DNA of 29,231 nucleotides, taken from IMG/VR virus record IMGVR_UViG_3300048034_001033, positions 1-29,231 of that record, one strand, 5' to 3'. The notes under the pieces were generated by a model. It worked only from the letters and a program-made list of their open reading frames with translations. It was not told the origin of the DNA and did no database searches. Source of the stretch: a virus. Shown here one piece after another: positions 17,573 to 25,800 of the stretch. Positions within the stretch are counted from its first letter, which is position 1. Every line of letters begins with the position of its first letter. The translations under genes were made by a program, and so were the position numbers.

Positions 17573-18802
17573 ATGGCACAAATATCAGGACAAGCTGGAG
17601 TAAATTTAACAACGGAGTTATCTACCTATTTGGCAGATAATCAAGGTACACTTACTTCTGAACAATTAGCATCTATCGTAAATCAGTATTTAACTGGTGG
17701 TGATAAATTGGGTGCAAGTGGTGGAGCAATTGCACAAGGTATCTATAAACGATTTGGTGAATTTGACCAAATTACTGGTAAAGTAGAAGTTGTTACAACT
17801 GGACTTTGGAGTGGTGATACTGGAAGTTTAACTTCATTCTTTACTTCATCAACTGAAGTTGGGCAGGGAAGTTCAAATTATTATATAAATGTATATGATA
17901 AGAATCCATCAAGTGATACATCAGCAGCTGTACAATATGCAGTTGCATATGGTGAGATACTAGGTAGTGGTTCAATCTCGTTAGCAAACTCAGATACATC
18001 AACTTTAGCATCAAAAGCAACTTATGCACAATATCGTTCAATCTTATTAGATAACGATGATACTAAATTTACTTTCTTTTCTTCATCAGCAGCAGGAATC
18101 CATGATTCCGATGATATCTATGTAATCAATGTAGCTCGTGCCCGTTACAAAGAGAAAATGGATGCAGGAAACTGGTCATTAAAATTAAGTGGTTCTAATG
18201 GAATTTCAACCTTTATTGATGATAGTGGAAAGAAATTCTCAGATAGTGTTGGAAAATCAGGTAGAGTATTTAATGTATGTAGTGGTTCACTTAACTTAGG
18301 AACTGAAAATGAAGCAACTGTAAATACACTTACTGCTTCAACTGGTCAAGGTTTAGGTTTATTTTATCCTGACCAAGGATTAGTAATACTTAATCCATCA
18401 GCAGTACATAGTATAATTGGAACATCAATCGATAGTGGTTCAAATAGTGGTAAAAGTATTTCAACATCACAAGCATATGAAGGTAAAAATCATTTCTTAT
18501 TGCATGAAGCAATTCGAGGTGGTGCAGATTTCGAAGCAAGAAGAACAGAAAACGTTTCTACTTCACATTACTTCATAAGAGCAACAAACAGAGAATTTAA
18601 CTTCTCAAACAATCCTACATTTGTAACTGGTTCAGATGGTTCATTTGCTGAATCAACTTTTGAAACAGACCCTAAAACTTTTATTTCAACAATTGGATTA
18701 TTTAATGATTCAAATGAAATATTAGCAGTAGCTAAAACATCACAACCTGTTCCTAAATCATTTGATAAGGAAGTATTAATCAAAGTAAAACTTGACTTTT
18801 AA
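17573..18802 (+). CDS. Conserved T4-like phage tail structural protein
   Basis: The product is 409 residues. I recognise the pattern from marine T4-like virion proteins: VTTGLWSGDTGSLTSFFTSS, YYINVYDKNP, VINVARARYKEKMDAGNWSL, GLGLFYPDQGLVILNPSA and FETDPKTFISTIGLFNDSN. The final 45 residues (ILAVAKTSQPVPKSFDKEVL then IKVKLDF) match the C-terminus of the 19516 product, so the two share a terminal domain. It is presumably a baseplate or tail-tube-associated protein, but its exact place in the virion is unknown to me. It lies 26 bases after its partner with an AAAGGA ribosome site, and a strong terminator follows 45 bases after the stop. Confidence 0.82.
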   Translation: MAQISGQAGVNLTTELSTYLADNQGTLTSEQLASIVNQYLTGGDKLGASGGAIAQGIYKRFGEFDQITGKVEVVTTGLWSGDTGSLTSFFTSSTEVGQGSSNYYINVYDKNPSSDTSAAVQYAVAYGEILGSGSISLANSDTSTLASKATYAQYRSILLDNDDTKFTFFSSSAAGIHDSDDIYVINVARARYKEKMDAGNWSLKLSGSNGISTFIDDSGKKFSDSVGKSGRVFNVCSGSLNLGTENEATVNTLTASTGQGLGLFYPDQGLVILNPSAVHSIIGTSIDSGSNSGKSISTSQAYEGKNHFLLHEAIRGGADFEARRTENVSTSHYFIRATNREFNFSNNPTFVTGSDGSFAESTFETDPKTFISTIGLFNDSNEILAVAKTSQPVPKSFDKEVLIKVKLDF

Positions 18803-18846
18803 TAAACACGAATTGTTGTGGTTGCAAACATAACGTTCACGAATAT

Positions 18847-18871
18847 AACCCCACCACGAGTGGGGTTTTTT
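18847..18871 (+). terminator. Strong Rho-independent terminator ending the 16890-18802 unit
   Basis: A perfect eight-base stem, AACCCCAC/GTGGGGTT, has a five-base CACGA loop and six T residues (18866-18871). It ends only ten bases before the glycosyltransferase ATG. Its 3' arm is identical to those at 696 and 1148. Confidence 0.92.
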
Positions 18872-18881
18872 GTTGTTACCC

Positions 18882-19475
18882 ATGAGTTATAAAATAAAAG
18901 TATTATCATTAAAAAGAAGAAACGATAGAAGAGAACTCTTTGATTCAAGATTTTCTGATTTTCAATATGAATATTTTTATGGATTGGATGGTAAAAATTA
19001 CACCTTATCTGAATACGATACTAATTGGATTGATGGTAACATATATGCTCATTATAAAATACACATACCATCATTAGTATGTGCAAATAAATCACATATC
19101 TTAATGTTAAAACAATGTATATCAGATAATATCCCTTACATTATATTTGAAGATGATACTGAAATAATAAAACCTATTGATTTTAAATTTGAAGATATCG
19201 TAAAAAAAGATTTGGATGTGTTTTGGTTAATGCCTAAACAATCATCTATACTTTGTTATGTAGTTTGGCCTGCAGGAGCTAAAAAGCTAATAAAATGTGT
19301 AGATAAAAAAGGTGGATTAATAAAAGGACTGGATGATATGTGGCATATTATAAAAGATACTGGTTATCTAAGAGAAGAAAGTTTGAGTGATGAATACTTT
19401 ACTCAACGAATGGGAGCTCCTGATTCTGATATAACTTCTTTGTTAGATTATCAAATATCCAAAGAACTTCTATGA
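18882..19475 (+). CDS. Glycosyltransferase family 25-like protein
   Basis: The product is 197 residues. I place the start at the ATG 18882 (MSYKIKVLSLKRRNDRREL). An upstream in-frame TTG at 18870 is inside the terminator T run and is unlikely. GT25 features appear in order: the first strand with LKRRNDRR (10-17), a KSHILMLKQCI segment at 70-80 equivalent to the family's SH helix, the acidic IIFEDD motif at 87-92, and VVWPAGAKKLI at 127-137. LDDMW at 150-154 occupies the place of the family's second acidic motif. GT25 enzymes add hexoses to lipopolysaccharide or protein. Which glycan is modified here is unknown. The gene sits between two tail gene units, seems to lack its own promoter and has no Shine-Dalgarno, so expression would depend on readthrough. 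Confidence 0.78.
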   Translation: MSYKIKVLSLKRRNDRRELFDSRFSDFQYEYFYGLDGKNYTLSEYDTNWIDGNIYAHYKIHIPSLVCANKSHILMLKQCISDNIPYIIFEDDTEIIKPIDFKFEDIVKKDLDVFWLMPKQSSILCYVVWPAGAKKLIKCVDKKGGLIKGLDDMWHIIKDTGYLREESLSDEYFTQRMGAPDSDITSLLDYQISKELL

Positions 19476-19488
19476 TTTTAATTTCATC

Positions 19489-19498
19489 ATATTTATAT
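19489..19498 (+). promoter_or_regulatory. Proposed phage late promoter, one-base variant (CATATTTATATA)
   Basis: The sequence CATATTTATATA (19488-19499) replaces the first T of the core with C. It is 17 bases before the ATG at 19516. The AGAGGAG ribosome site starts right at its 3' end, so a start about seven bases downstream would leave little of that site in the transcript. That makes this the least certain copy. Confidence 0.42.
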
Positions 19499-19515
19499 AG
19501 AGGAGTAATAATACT

Positions 19516-20649
19516 ATGATAAAGAATATACCTAAATCAGCGGTATGGAGGAAGAGTTTTCCTGTGTACAAGAAATTCACCCTAACCAAAGAGGATAGTG
19601 AAGTAATTTCTGGTTCACTTGAGGTAGGGGATTTTGATACTGGTTCATTTAATAAACAAGGAACGATATTTACACATCCTTTATTAAAATCTATAACTTC
19701 TAAGTATTATCATCCTGATACAAATCCATTTACTTTATTTGGTGAAGTTCCTGATATCGGTCAAATTGATAGATTCCGAGTTACTGGTTCTACTGCATAT
19801 ATTATTTCAATAGACCAAGAAAAGTATGGTGAAGCAATAAAAAGGAATTCACTTACATTAAAAGACCCTACTAATAGTATAGATTTTGCTGATGATGGGC
19901 AAGGAAATATTGTATCATCTGTACCTCTCTATGGACTAGAATCAATTGATTTTGAAACAGGTGATATTATTATAAAAGATGCGGATAACGAATTATTTTC
20001 AGGTAGTTTTTTAGGAATTGATTTTGATACGGGTGTTAGTACAATGACTTTTAATGGTGATACAGACCAAATAAGTGTAGGTATATTAGATTTAACCAAT
20101 TCATCAATTACTACTGCAGTACCAATGGATTTCGATGGATTAGAAATCGATGAAGCAAGGTATGGTAATGTATTCTATTCAGATGGAACACTTGTTGTAT
20201 GGGATTATCCTATTGATAATTATACTATGGGATATCGAAGTACTAAAACAATACATGAAACCGAAGTACTTGTTAGTGTTAAGGCAGGTGAGTTTAATAC
20301 CTCACAAAATCCATCAGCAGTAGATGTTCAGTTATTTGCTACACCTGAGTTTCATGAGGTTACTCGAACAGGTACACATTCACGAGATGGTAGTATAAAA
20401 ATAAAACAAGTGTTGGATATTAGTAAAAAAAGTGAGTTCTATGGTTCAATAGGAACTTCAACTGGTAGTTGGGATGATTATGATACATATAGACAAACCG
20501 ACCCAACTGGTTCTTATCTAGCACCATTTATTACAACTATTGCATTATACGATGATGATGGAGATATGGTTGCAGTAGCAAAATTACCAACACCAATTAA
20601 GAATTTACCAGATATGGATATGAACTTTATTGTTCGTTTCGATACTTAA
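19516..20649 (+). CDS. Phage tail structural protein sharing a C-terminal domain with the 17573 product
   Basis: The product is 377 residues. The N-terminus (KNIPKSAVWRKSFPVYKKFT) precedes a beta-rich body with strands such as TAYIISIDQEKYGEAIKRNS and a central region of repeated DFDTG-like turns (EVGDFDTGSF, SIDFETGDIII, LGIDFDTGVS). The last 45 residues (PFITTIALYDDDGDMVAVAK, then PDMDMNFIVRFDT) align with the C-terminus of the 17573 product. Both are therefore probably built into the same tail substructure. AGAGGAG lies ten bases before the ATG and fixes the start. The glycosyltransferase gene separates it from its relative, which looks like an insertion into a structural block. No enzymatic motif is visible. 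Confidence 0.75.
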   Translation: MIKNIPKSAVWRKSFPVYKKFTLTKEDSEVISGSLEVGDFDTGSFNKQGTIFTHPLLKSITSKYYHPDTNPFTLFGEVPDIGQIDRFRVTGSTAYIISIDQEKYGEAIKRNSLTLKDPTNSIDFADDGQGNIVSSVPLYGLESIDFETGDIIIKDADNELFSGSFLGIDFDTGVSTMTFNGDTDQISVGILDLTNSSITTAVPMDFDGLEIDEARYGNVFYSDGTLVVWDYPIDNYTMGYRSTKTIHETEVLVSVKAGEFNTSQNPSAVDVQLFATPEFHEVTRTGTHSRDGSIKIKQVLDISKKSEFYGSIGTSTGSWDDYDTYRQTDPTGSYLAPFITTIALYDDDGDMVAVAKLPTPIKNLPDMDMNFIVRFDT

Positions 20650-20651
20650 TC

Positions 20652-20662
20652 TATATTTATAT
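20652..20662 (+). promoter_or_regulatory. Proposed phage late promoter (TATATTTATAT)
   Basis: The box starts two bases after the previous stop and lies 22 bases before the ATG at 20685. An AAAGGAG ribosome site follows at 20668-20674. Confidence 0.55.
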
Positions 20663-20684
20663 TATACAAAGGAGATACTAAATT

Positions 20685-20864
20685 ATGGCATCAATAGAAG
20701 AACTATACAACAAATCAGAATTCGCAAAAGTAGGCAAATCTAAAAATGATAAAACACCAATCGACTTGGATGGTGGTAAAGATTTATCAAATGAAGAAAA
20801 CTTAGCTAAAGCTAGGGGTGGAAAACTCAACGAGAAAAAATACTCCGATTCTGTTTCACGCTAA
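20685..20864 (+). CDS. Small hydrophilic protein, 59 residues, unknown function
   Basis: The gene runs from an ATG at 20685, preceded by a strong AAAGGAG ribosome site, to TAA at 20862-20864. The product opens MASIEELYNKSEFAKVGKSK, continues through TPIDLDGGKDLSNEENLA and ends KKYSDSVSR. It is highly charged, with no hydrophobic stretch and no cysteine. A proposed late promoter and good ribosome site indicate a real, well-translated late gene despite its size. It could be a small virion or assembly protein; no family is recognised. The sulfotransferase-like frame begins 11 bases after its stop. Confidence 0.78.
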   Translation: MASIEELYNKSEFAKVGKSKNDKTPIDLDGGKDLSNEENLAKARGGKLNEKKYSDSVSR

Positions 20865-20875
20865 AACCTTAGATT

Positions 20876-21448
20876 TTGGGTTTATATATTAACTCGAAGG
20901 ATAAATGGGCATATGTTCATATTCCTAAAACAGGTGGTACAAGTATTTCTCAGGTATTAAGAGTTCAACCAAATACTACTAATCCTGCCGGTCACGATTC
21001 TCTAAGAATATTAGAGTATAACATGATGGAATATTTTAAATTTACTTTTGTGAGAAATCCATTCACAAGAATAGCATCAGCATACTTTCATGAAACTAGA
21101 AAAACACAACATATGAGTTTTGAGCATTTTTTAAAAAATGCAAATGCATATGATTTGTGGTTTTTGAACCAATCATACTACACACATCAGATAGATTCCA
21201 ATGATAAAGAAATGACCTTTATTGGTAGATATGAAAACTTTAAAGAAGATACTGATTATGTTTTTAATAAATTAAATATAAAAGAAGATATTCCTCATAT
21301 AAACCGTAATCCAATTTACGAAAAACACCCTAACTTAAATCAACATAAATACTACAAATATTTGTATTCTGAAGAGTGGATGAAAGAGTGGGTTAGAGAG
21401 AGGTATTATAATGATTTCAAGATTTTTAACTATGGGATGGACATATAA
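20876..21448 (+). CDS. Sulfotransferase family protein (PAPS-dependent type)
   Basis: The product is 190 residues if translation begins at the TTG 20876; an in-frame stop at 20870 leaves no room for an upstream ATG. The 5'-phosphosulfate loop is clear at 13-23 (YVHIPKTGGTS, with K18 as the expected PAPS contact). FVRNPFTRIASAYF (58-71) is the 3'-phosphate binding segment with R60 and S68. AGHDSLRIL (38-46) has a His in the place where carbohydrate sulfotransferases of this type carry one. Family members move sulfate from PAPS to hydroxyl groups, usually on carbohydrate. In a phage the target could be a host glycan or virion protein glycan. Its start is unusual: no ATG before the PAPS loop and no Shine-Dalgarno. 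It overlaps the next gene by 38 bases. Confidence 0.85.
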   Translation: MGLYINSKDKWAYVHIPKTGGTSISQVLRVQPNTTNPAGHDSLRILEYNMMEYFKFTFVRNPFTRIASAYFHETRKTQHMSFEHFLKNANAYDLWFLNQSYYTHQIDSNDKEMTFIGRYENFKEDTDYVFNKLNIKEDIPHINRNPIYEKHPNLNQHKYYKYLYSEEWMKEWVRERYYNDFKIFNYGMDI

Positions 21449-21878
21449 AGGAAAATGTATAACAGAGATATCAGATATGCCAGAAGGTACTATCGGATTC
21501 ATATACAAAATAACCAACGGAGAAACTGGTCAATATTATATTGGGAAAAAATCCCTATATTCACACAGAACATTACCGCCATTAAAAGGTTATAAACGAA
21601 AAAGAAAAGTAGTAAAAGAATCTAAGTGGTTAGATTATCGTTCATCAAATGCTTCAGTACAACTTTGGTTTCATTCAAACGAGATGGCACTACAAGAAGA
21701 ACCGAGGGGAGAGATAAACGATACACTAAAGTTAGAAATACTTAGATTTTGTAAAGGAAAGAAAGCTTTAACCTATTATGAACTACAAGAACAGTTCTCA
21801 CACAACGTATTAGGAGATGAGTTATCTCTAAATGATAACCTATTAGGAAAGTTTTTTAGAAAAGACTTGGAAAATTAA
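21411..21878 (+). CDS. GIY-YIG-like putative endonuclease
   Basis: The product is 155 residues from the ATG 21411, which has AGAGAGG seven bases upstream. An in-frame ATG at 21432 (MGWTYKGK) is the alternative and lacks such a site. The first strand pair is GFIYKITN (29-36, with FIY in the GIY position) and QYYIGKKSL (41-49, containing YIG). A basic segment follows (PPLKGYKRKRKVVKESKW, 56-73). A Glu-rich helix near 91-97 may carry the catalytic glutamate. GIY-YIG domains in T4-like phages are often homing endonucleases, and this gene lies beside an accessory sulfotransferase gene. It may equally be a resident phage nuclease of unknown role. A DNA-binding domain is not evident in the last 60 residues. 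Confidence 0.65.
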   Translation: MISRFLTMGWTYKGKCITEISDMPEGTIGFIYKITNGETGQYYIGKKSLYSHRTLPPLKGYKRKRKVVKESKWLDYRSSNASVQLWFHSNEMALQEEPRGEINDTLKLEILRFCKGKKALTYYELQEQFSHNVLGDELSLNDNLLGKFFRKDLEN

Positions 21879-21897
21879 AATATTTTTCGTATATTTG
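21867..21897 (+). promoter_or_regulatory. Bacteroidetes-type promoter (TTG-N20-TATATTTG) for primase and SbcDC genes
   Basis: TTG at 21867-21869 and TATATTTG at 21890-21897 are separated by 20 bases, matching the -33/-7 arrangement of Bacteroidetes primary-sigma promoters (TTG, about 19-20 bases, TAnnTTTG). The ATG at 21917 is 20 bases after the box, so the leader would be about 13 bases with no Shine-Dalgarno. It reads TTTG where the late boxes read TTTATA, which fits early transcription by unmodified host polymerase. Confidence 0.6.
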
Positions 21898-21916
21898 TAT
21901 TGTTAAAAGTGTAATT

Positions 21917-22861
21917 ATGCTCTCACATCACGAGAAACAAGAAGTTATAAACATATTAAATGATGTATTGGGTGTTGGTACACCAATGAAAAATGATGAA
22001 CAAGCACATCATTGTCCATTCTGTCACCACCACAAGAAAAAGTTACAGGTTAACTTAAAAACACAATATTGGCATTGTTGGGTATGTGATGCAAAAGGAA
22101 GAAAGATACAGAGGTTATTAAAAAGACTTCATGTAGATGCTCGTAGATTAAAAAAGTTATTTGAAATCTATGGAGATGATTATATAGTTTACTCAAAAGA
22201 TACTGAAGAAGAAAAAGTAGAGTTACGATTACCAATTGAATTTAAATCACTTCTAAAAGTACCAGAGGGTAAAGTAAATCCTGTGTACAGAAAGGCTCTT
22301 AAGTATGCTGAAGATAGAGGTATTACTAAAGAAGATATTACAAAGTACAATATCGGTTATTGTGATGGTGGTATGTATTCCAATCGTATTATCATTCCTT
22401 CCTATGATTTGGACAATAGACTCAATTACTTCATCGCAAGGTCTGTACATCCTGAGGAAAAGTTTAAATATAAAAATCCACCAGTTTCGAAGAATGTTAT
22501 CATGTTTGAAAATCAAATAAATTGGAATGAACCAATAACATTAGTAGAAGGTGTATTTGATGCAATGGCTGTTAAGAGAAATTCTATTCCAATTTTAGGT
22601 AAATTTATTCCTACTAAATTAAATGAAGCTATTTATAAAAACGAAGTAAAAAGTATTAACATCTTATTAGATGAAGATGCTCAACAACAAGCATTGCGTT
22701 ATACTATGCAATTCCAAAATCAAGGAATCACTACAAAAAATATTAAACCCACAGATAAAGATGCATCTGATATGGGATTCATAGAAGTAAATAATAAATT
22801 AAAAGAATCCAAGCAAACAGGATTCGGTGATATTATATCACAAAAATTAAAAGGTTTATGA
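21917..22861 (+). CDS. DNA primase, DnaG/T4 gp61-type
   Basis: The product is 314 residues, close to T4 gp61 (342). A zinc-binding domain opens the protein, with C33-P-F-C36 and C54-W-V-C57 as the four ligands. The TOPRIM domain follows: ITLVEGVFDAMAVK (207-220, E211 as the metal-binding glutamate) and ILLDEDAQQQA (248-258, D252 and D254). RIIIPSYD and FIARSVHPEEKFKYKNP lie between, in the family order. It makes RNA primers for lagging-strand synthesis; no helicase gene is in the window. The gene overlaps the SbcD-SbcC gene by four bases (ATGA), so the two are coupled. A host-type promoter precedes it, as expected of an early or middle gene. Confidence 0.92.
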   Translation: MLSHHEKQEVINILNDVLGVGTPMKNDEQAHHCPFCHHHKKKLQVNLKTQYWHCWVCDAKGRKIQRLLKRLHVDARRLKKLFEIYGDDYIVYSKDTEEEKVELRLPIEFKSLLKVPEGKVNPVYRKALKYAEDRGITKEDITKYNIGYCDGGMYSNRIIIPSYDLDNRLNYFIARSVHPEEKFKYKNPPVSKNVIMFENQINWNEPITLVEGVFDAMAVKRNSIPILGKFIPTKLNEAIYKNEVKSINILLDEDAQQQALRYTMQFQNQGITTKNIKPTDKDASDMGFIEVNNKLKESKQTGFGDIISQKLKGL

Positions 22862-25800
22862 TAATAAATAAGGTTTACCACCTTGCAGATTTACACATTA
22901 GAAATCTACAAAGGCACAAAGAATATAGAATAGTATTCAAAAAATTCCTAAAAAAAGTTAAAGAAGATAAAATTGAGGATTCCCTCATTTATATTGCAGG
23001 TGATATTGCTCATGCTAAAACTGAGATGTCACCCGAACTTGTACACGAAATAAGTTGGTTTCTCACCGAGTGTGCAAAGTTAAGAGAAACTGTGTTAATC
23101 ACAGGTAACCACGATTGTAATTTAAATAATTCCCACAGACTTGATGTACTCACACCTATTATCGAAAATCTTGGAAATGATAGAATTCATTATCTTCGTG
23201 ATACTGGTGTTTACCCTATTCACAATCTTACTTTTGTTGTCTATTCTATATTGGATAACAAGGAAAATTGGCCTAAAGGAAATACCGTTGATGGAGAAAA
23301 TACAATCTGTCTTTTTCATGGACCAGTAAACAAAGCTCAAACAGATATTGGCTATACCGTTTCCTCTAACTCATTCCAAGTGGATATGTTCGATGGATTC
23401 GATATGGCTATGTTGGGTGATATCCACAAACGACAAACTTTCGGAGAAGGTTACGAACATATTGCTTATGCTGGTTCTATGGTTCAACAGAATCATGGGG
23501 AGTTGCTAGAAAATCATGGTTACTTACTTTGGGATATTCCTACAAGAACTTTCACAGAACATCACTTACATAATGATTATGGATTTCTTACAATTGATGT
23601 GGTTAATGGTAAGATACCTCAATGGGTATATGATGAAATTGATACTAAACTACCAAGGTATCCACGATTGAGATTAAGGTTTACAAAGACAGAAGCTTCT
23701 GATATGAAAAGAAGAATAACTGAATTAAAGAAGTTATTCAAAGTTGCTGAAGTTACTGTAACAAGAACCGATACAATCGGACAATTAAAAACAAATCAAA
23801 AAGTAAACAAAAATATTGTTGGTGATGTTAAGAATGAAACATTCCAAAACCAACTAATCAGAGATTACTTAGAAAGACAATATCTTTTAGAAGATGAAGA
23901 GTTAGATAAGATAGCAGAAATAAACTCAGAATTGAATTCACATATAGATGAATCAGATATGATGGGTAACATTTTATGGACACCTAAAGAGTTTCAGTTT
24001 TCTAATATGTTCTCTTATGGTGAGGATAATAAAGTAAGGTTTGATAAAGCACAAGGTATCGTTGGTATCTTTGCTCCAAATGCTTCTGGTAAATCCTCTC
24101 TGTTCGATGCATTATCTTTTTGTATCTACGATAAGACTTCTCGTACAAACATCTCTAAAAACATCATTAATAATCGTAAGACAAACTTCTATTGTAAGTT
24201 TAACTTCGAGATAGATGGTATCAATTACTATATTGAAAGAAGAGCCAAATATGTTAGAAAAGCAACATCGGTAAAAGTAGATGTAGATTTTTGGAGAGAT
24301 AACAACGGAGTTATTGAATCACTTAATGGTGAACAACGAAAAGATACTAATAAGGAGATAGAGAAGTATTTGGGTAAATTCGAAGATTTTGTTCTAACTG
24401 CACTATCCTTACAAGGAAACAATGCACTCTTTATAGATAAATCACAAAGTGAAAGAAAAGAAATACTTTCCCAATTTATTGGAGTCAACATCTTTGATAA
24501 ACTCCATCAGAAAGCATCTGATGAGAACCGAGATAATGCAACACTTATCAGAAAATTTAAGAGTGATGATTTTACCACAAAATTAGCGGGAATCGACACT
24601 GATTTAAAATCAAATAAAAACGAGTATAAACTTTATGAGATGAATCAAAAATCTCTTAAAGATGAGGAAGATGTTTTAAATAAAAAGATTATATCTCTAA
24701 ATGAGAAGGTTGTAAAATTAAACGCAGATAGTGGTGTAGCTATTGAAGAACTTGAAAAAAGATTTAAATTACTCGAAACCAAACGAGATACAATCCAATC
24801 GGATAAAAAATCTACACAAGATAGAATTACCCATAGAGAAGAATTACAAATCACTTTAGATGAAATCGTTGATAAATTTGATGAAGAAGAATTAGAAGAT
24901 GGTATTGGTAAATTAAAAGATTCGAAGGATAAACTAAGAGATATTGAATCTACAATTGATAAAATCAATATTAAAAAAGATTCTTTATATGAAAGAAAAG
25001 ACCACTTAGATAAACACAAATATAATGAAGAGTGTGATATTTGTATGGAAAACTCTGAAACTATTCTACAACAAAAAGAAAAGGTAGAAGCCGATATATC
25101 TCATTATCAAGAGTTATTTACAGATAATGATAAGACACGATTGCAATTGATGTTGGTGATTGATTCTTTAAAAGGATATGCTGATGAGTGGAATAACTAT
25201 TTAGATGCAAAAGATAAAGAAGATAAAATTGATAGAGAGATATCACAACTTATCAACAAGTTATCAACAATTGAAACTGAAGAATTACGAAATAAACAAC
25301 AAATTAGTCAACAGGACCAACTTATAAAGGAATATTATAAGAATGAAAAGCAGATTATAAAGAATAAAGAGATACGAACTGAAATACAATCGGTTAGAGA
25401 AAAACTGAATGTTACTAAAGATGATTTAAGAAAAGTAAATACAGAAGTTCTTAAATTAAATGGTAAAGTATCGGCATTACAGAACCAAAAGGAAACTATT
25501 GAAGATAGAATCAACGAGGTTAAAGAAATGGAAACTCAGAGTAGGTTATTTGATTTCTACTTAAATGCTCTTTCTAAAGATGGTGTTTCTTATGAATTAA
25601 TTGAAAAGGCATTACCAATGATTGAAGGAGAGGTAAACAATATCTTGGCTCAAATCGTTGAATTTGGAATGCAACTTGAAATGGATGGTAAAAACATTAA
25701 TGCGTATTTAGTGTATGGAGACCAGAGATGGAGTTTAGAAATGTGTAGTGGAATGGAAAGATTCATTAGTGGATTGGCAATTCGAGTTGCACTTATAAAT

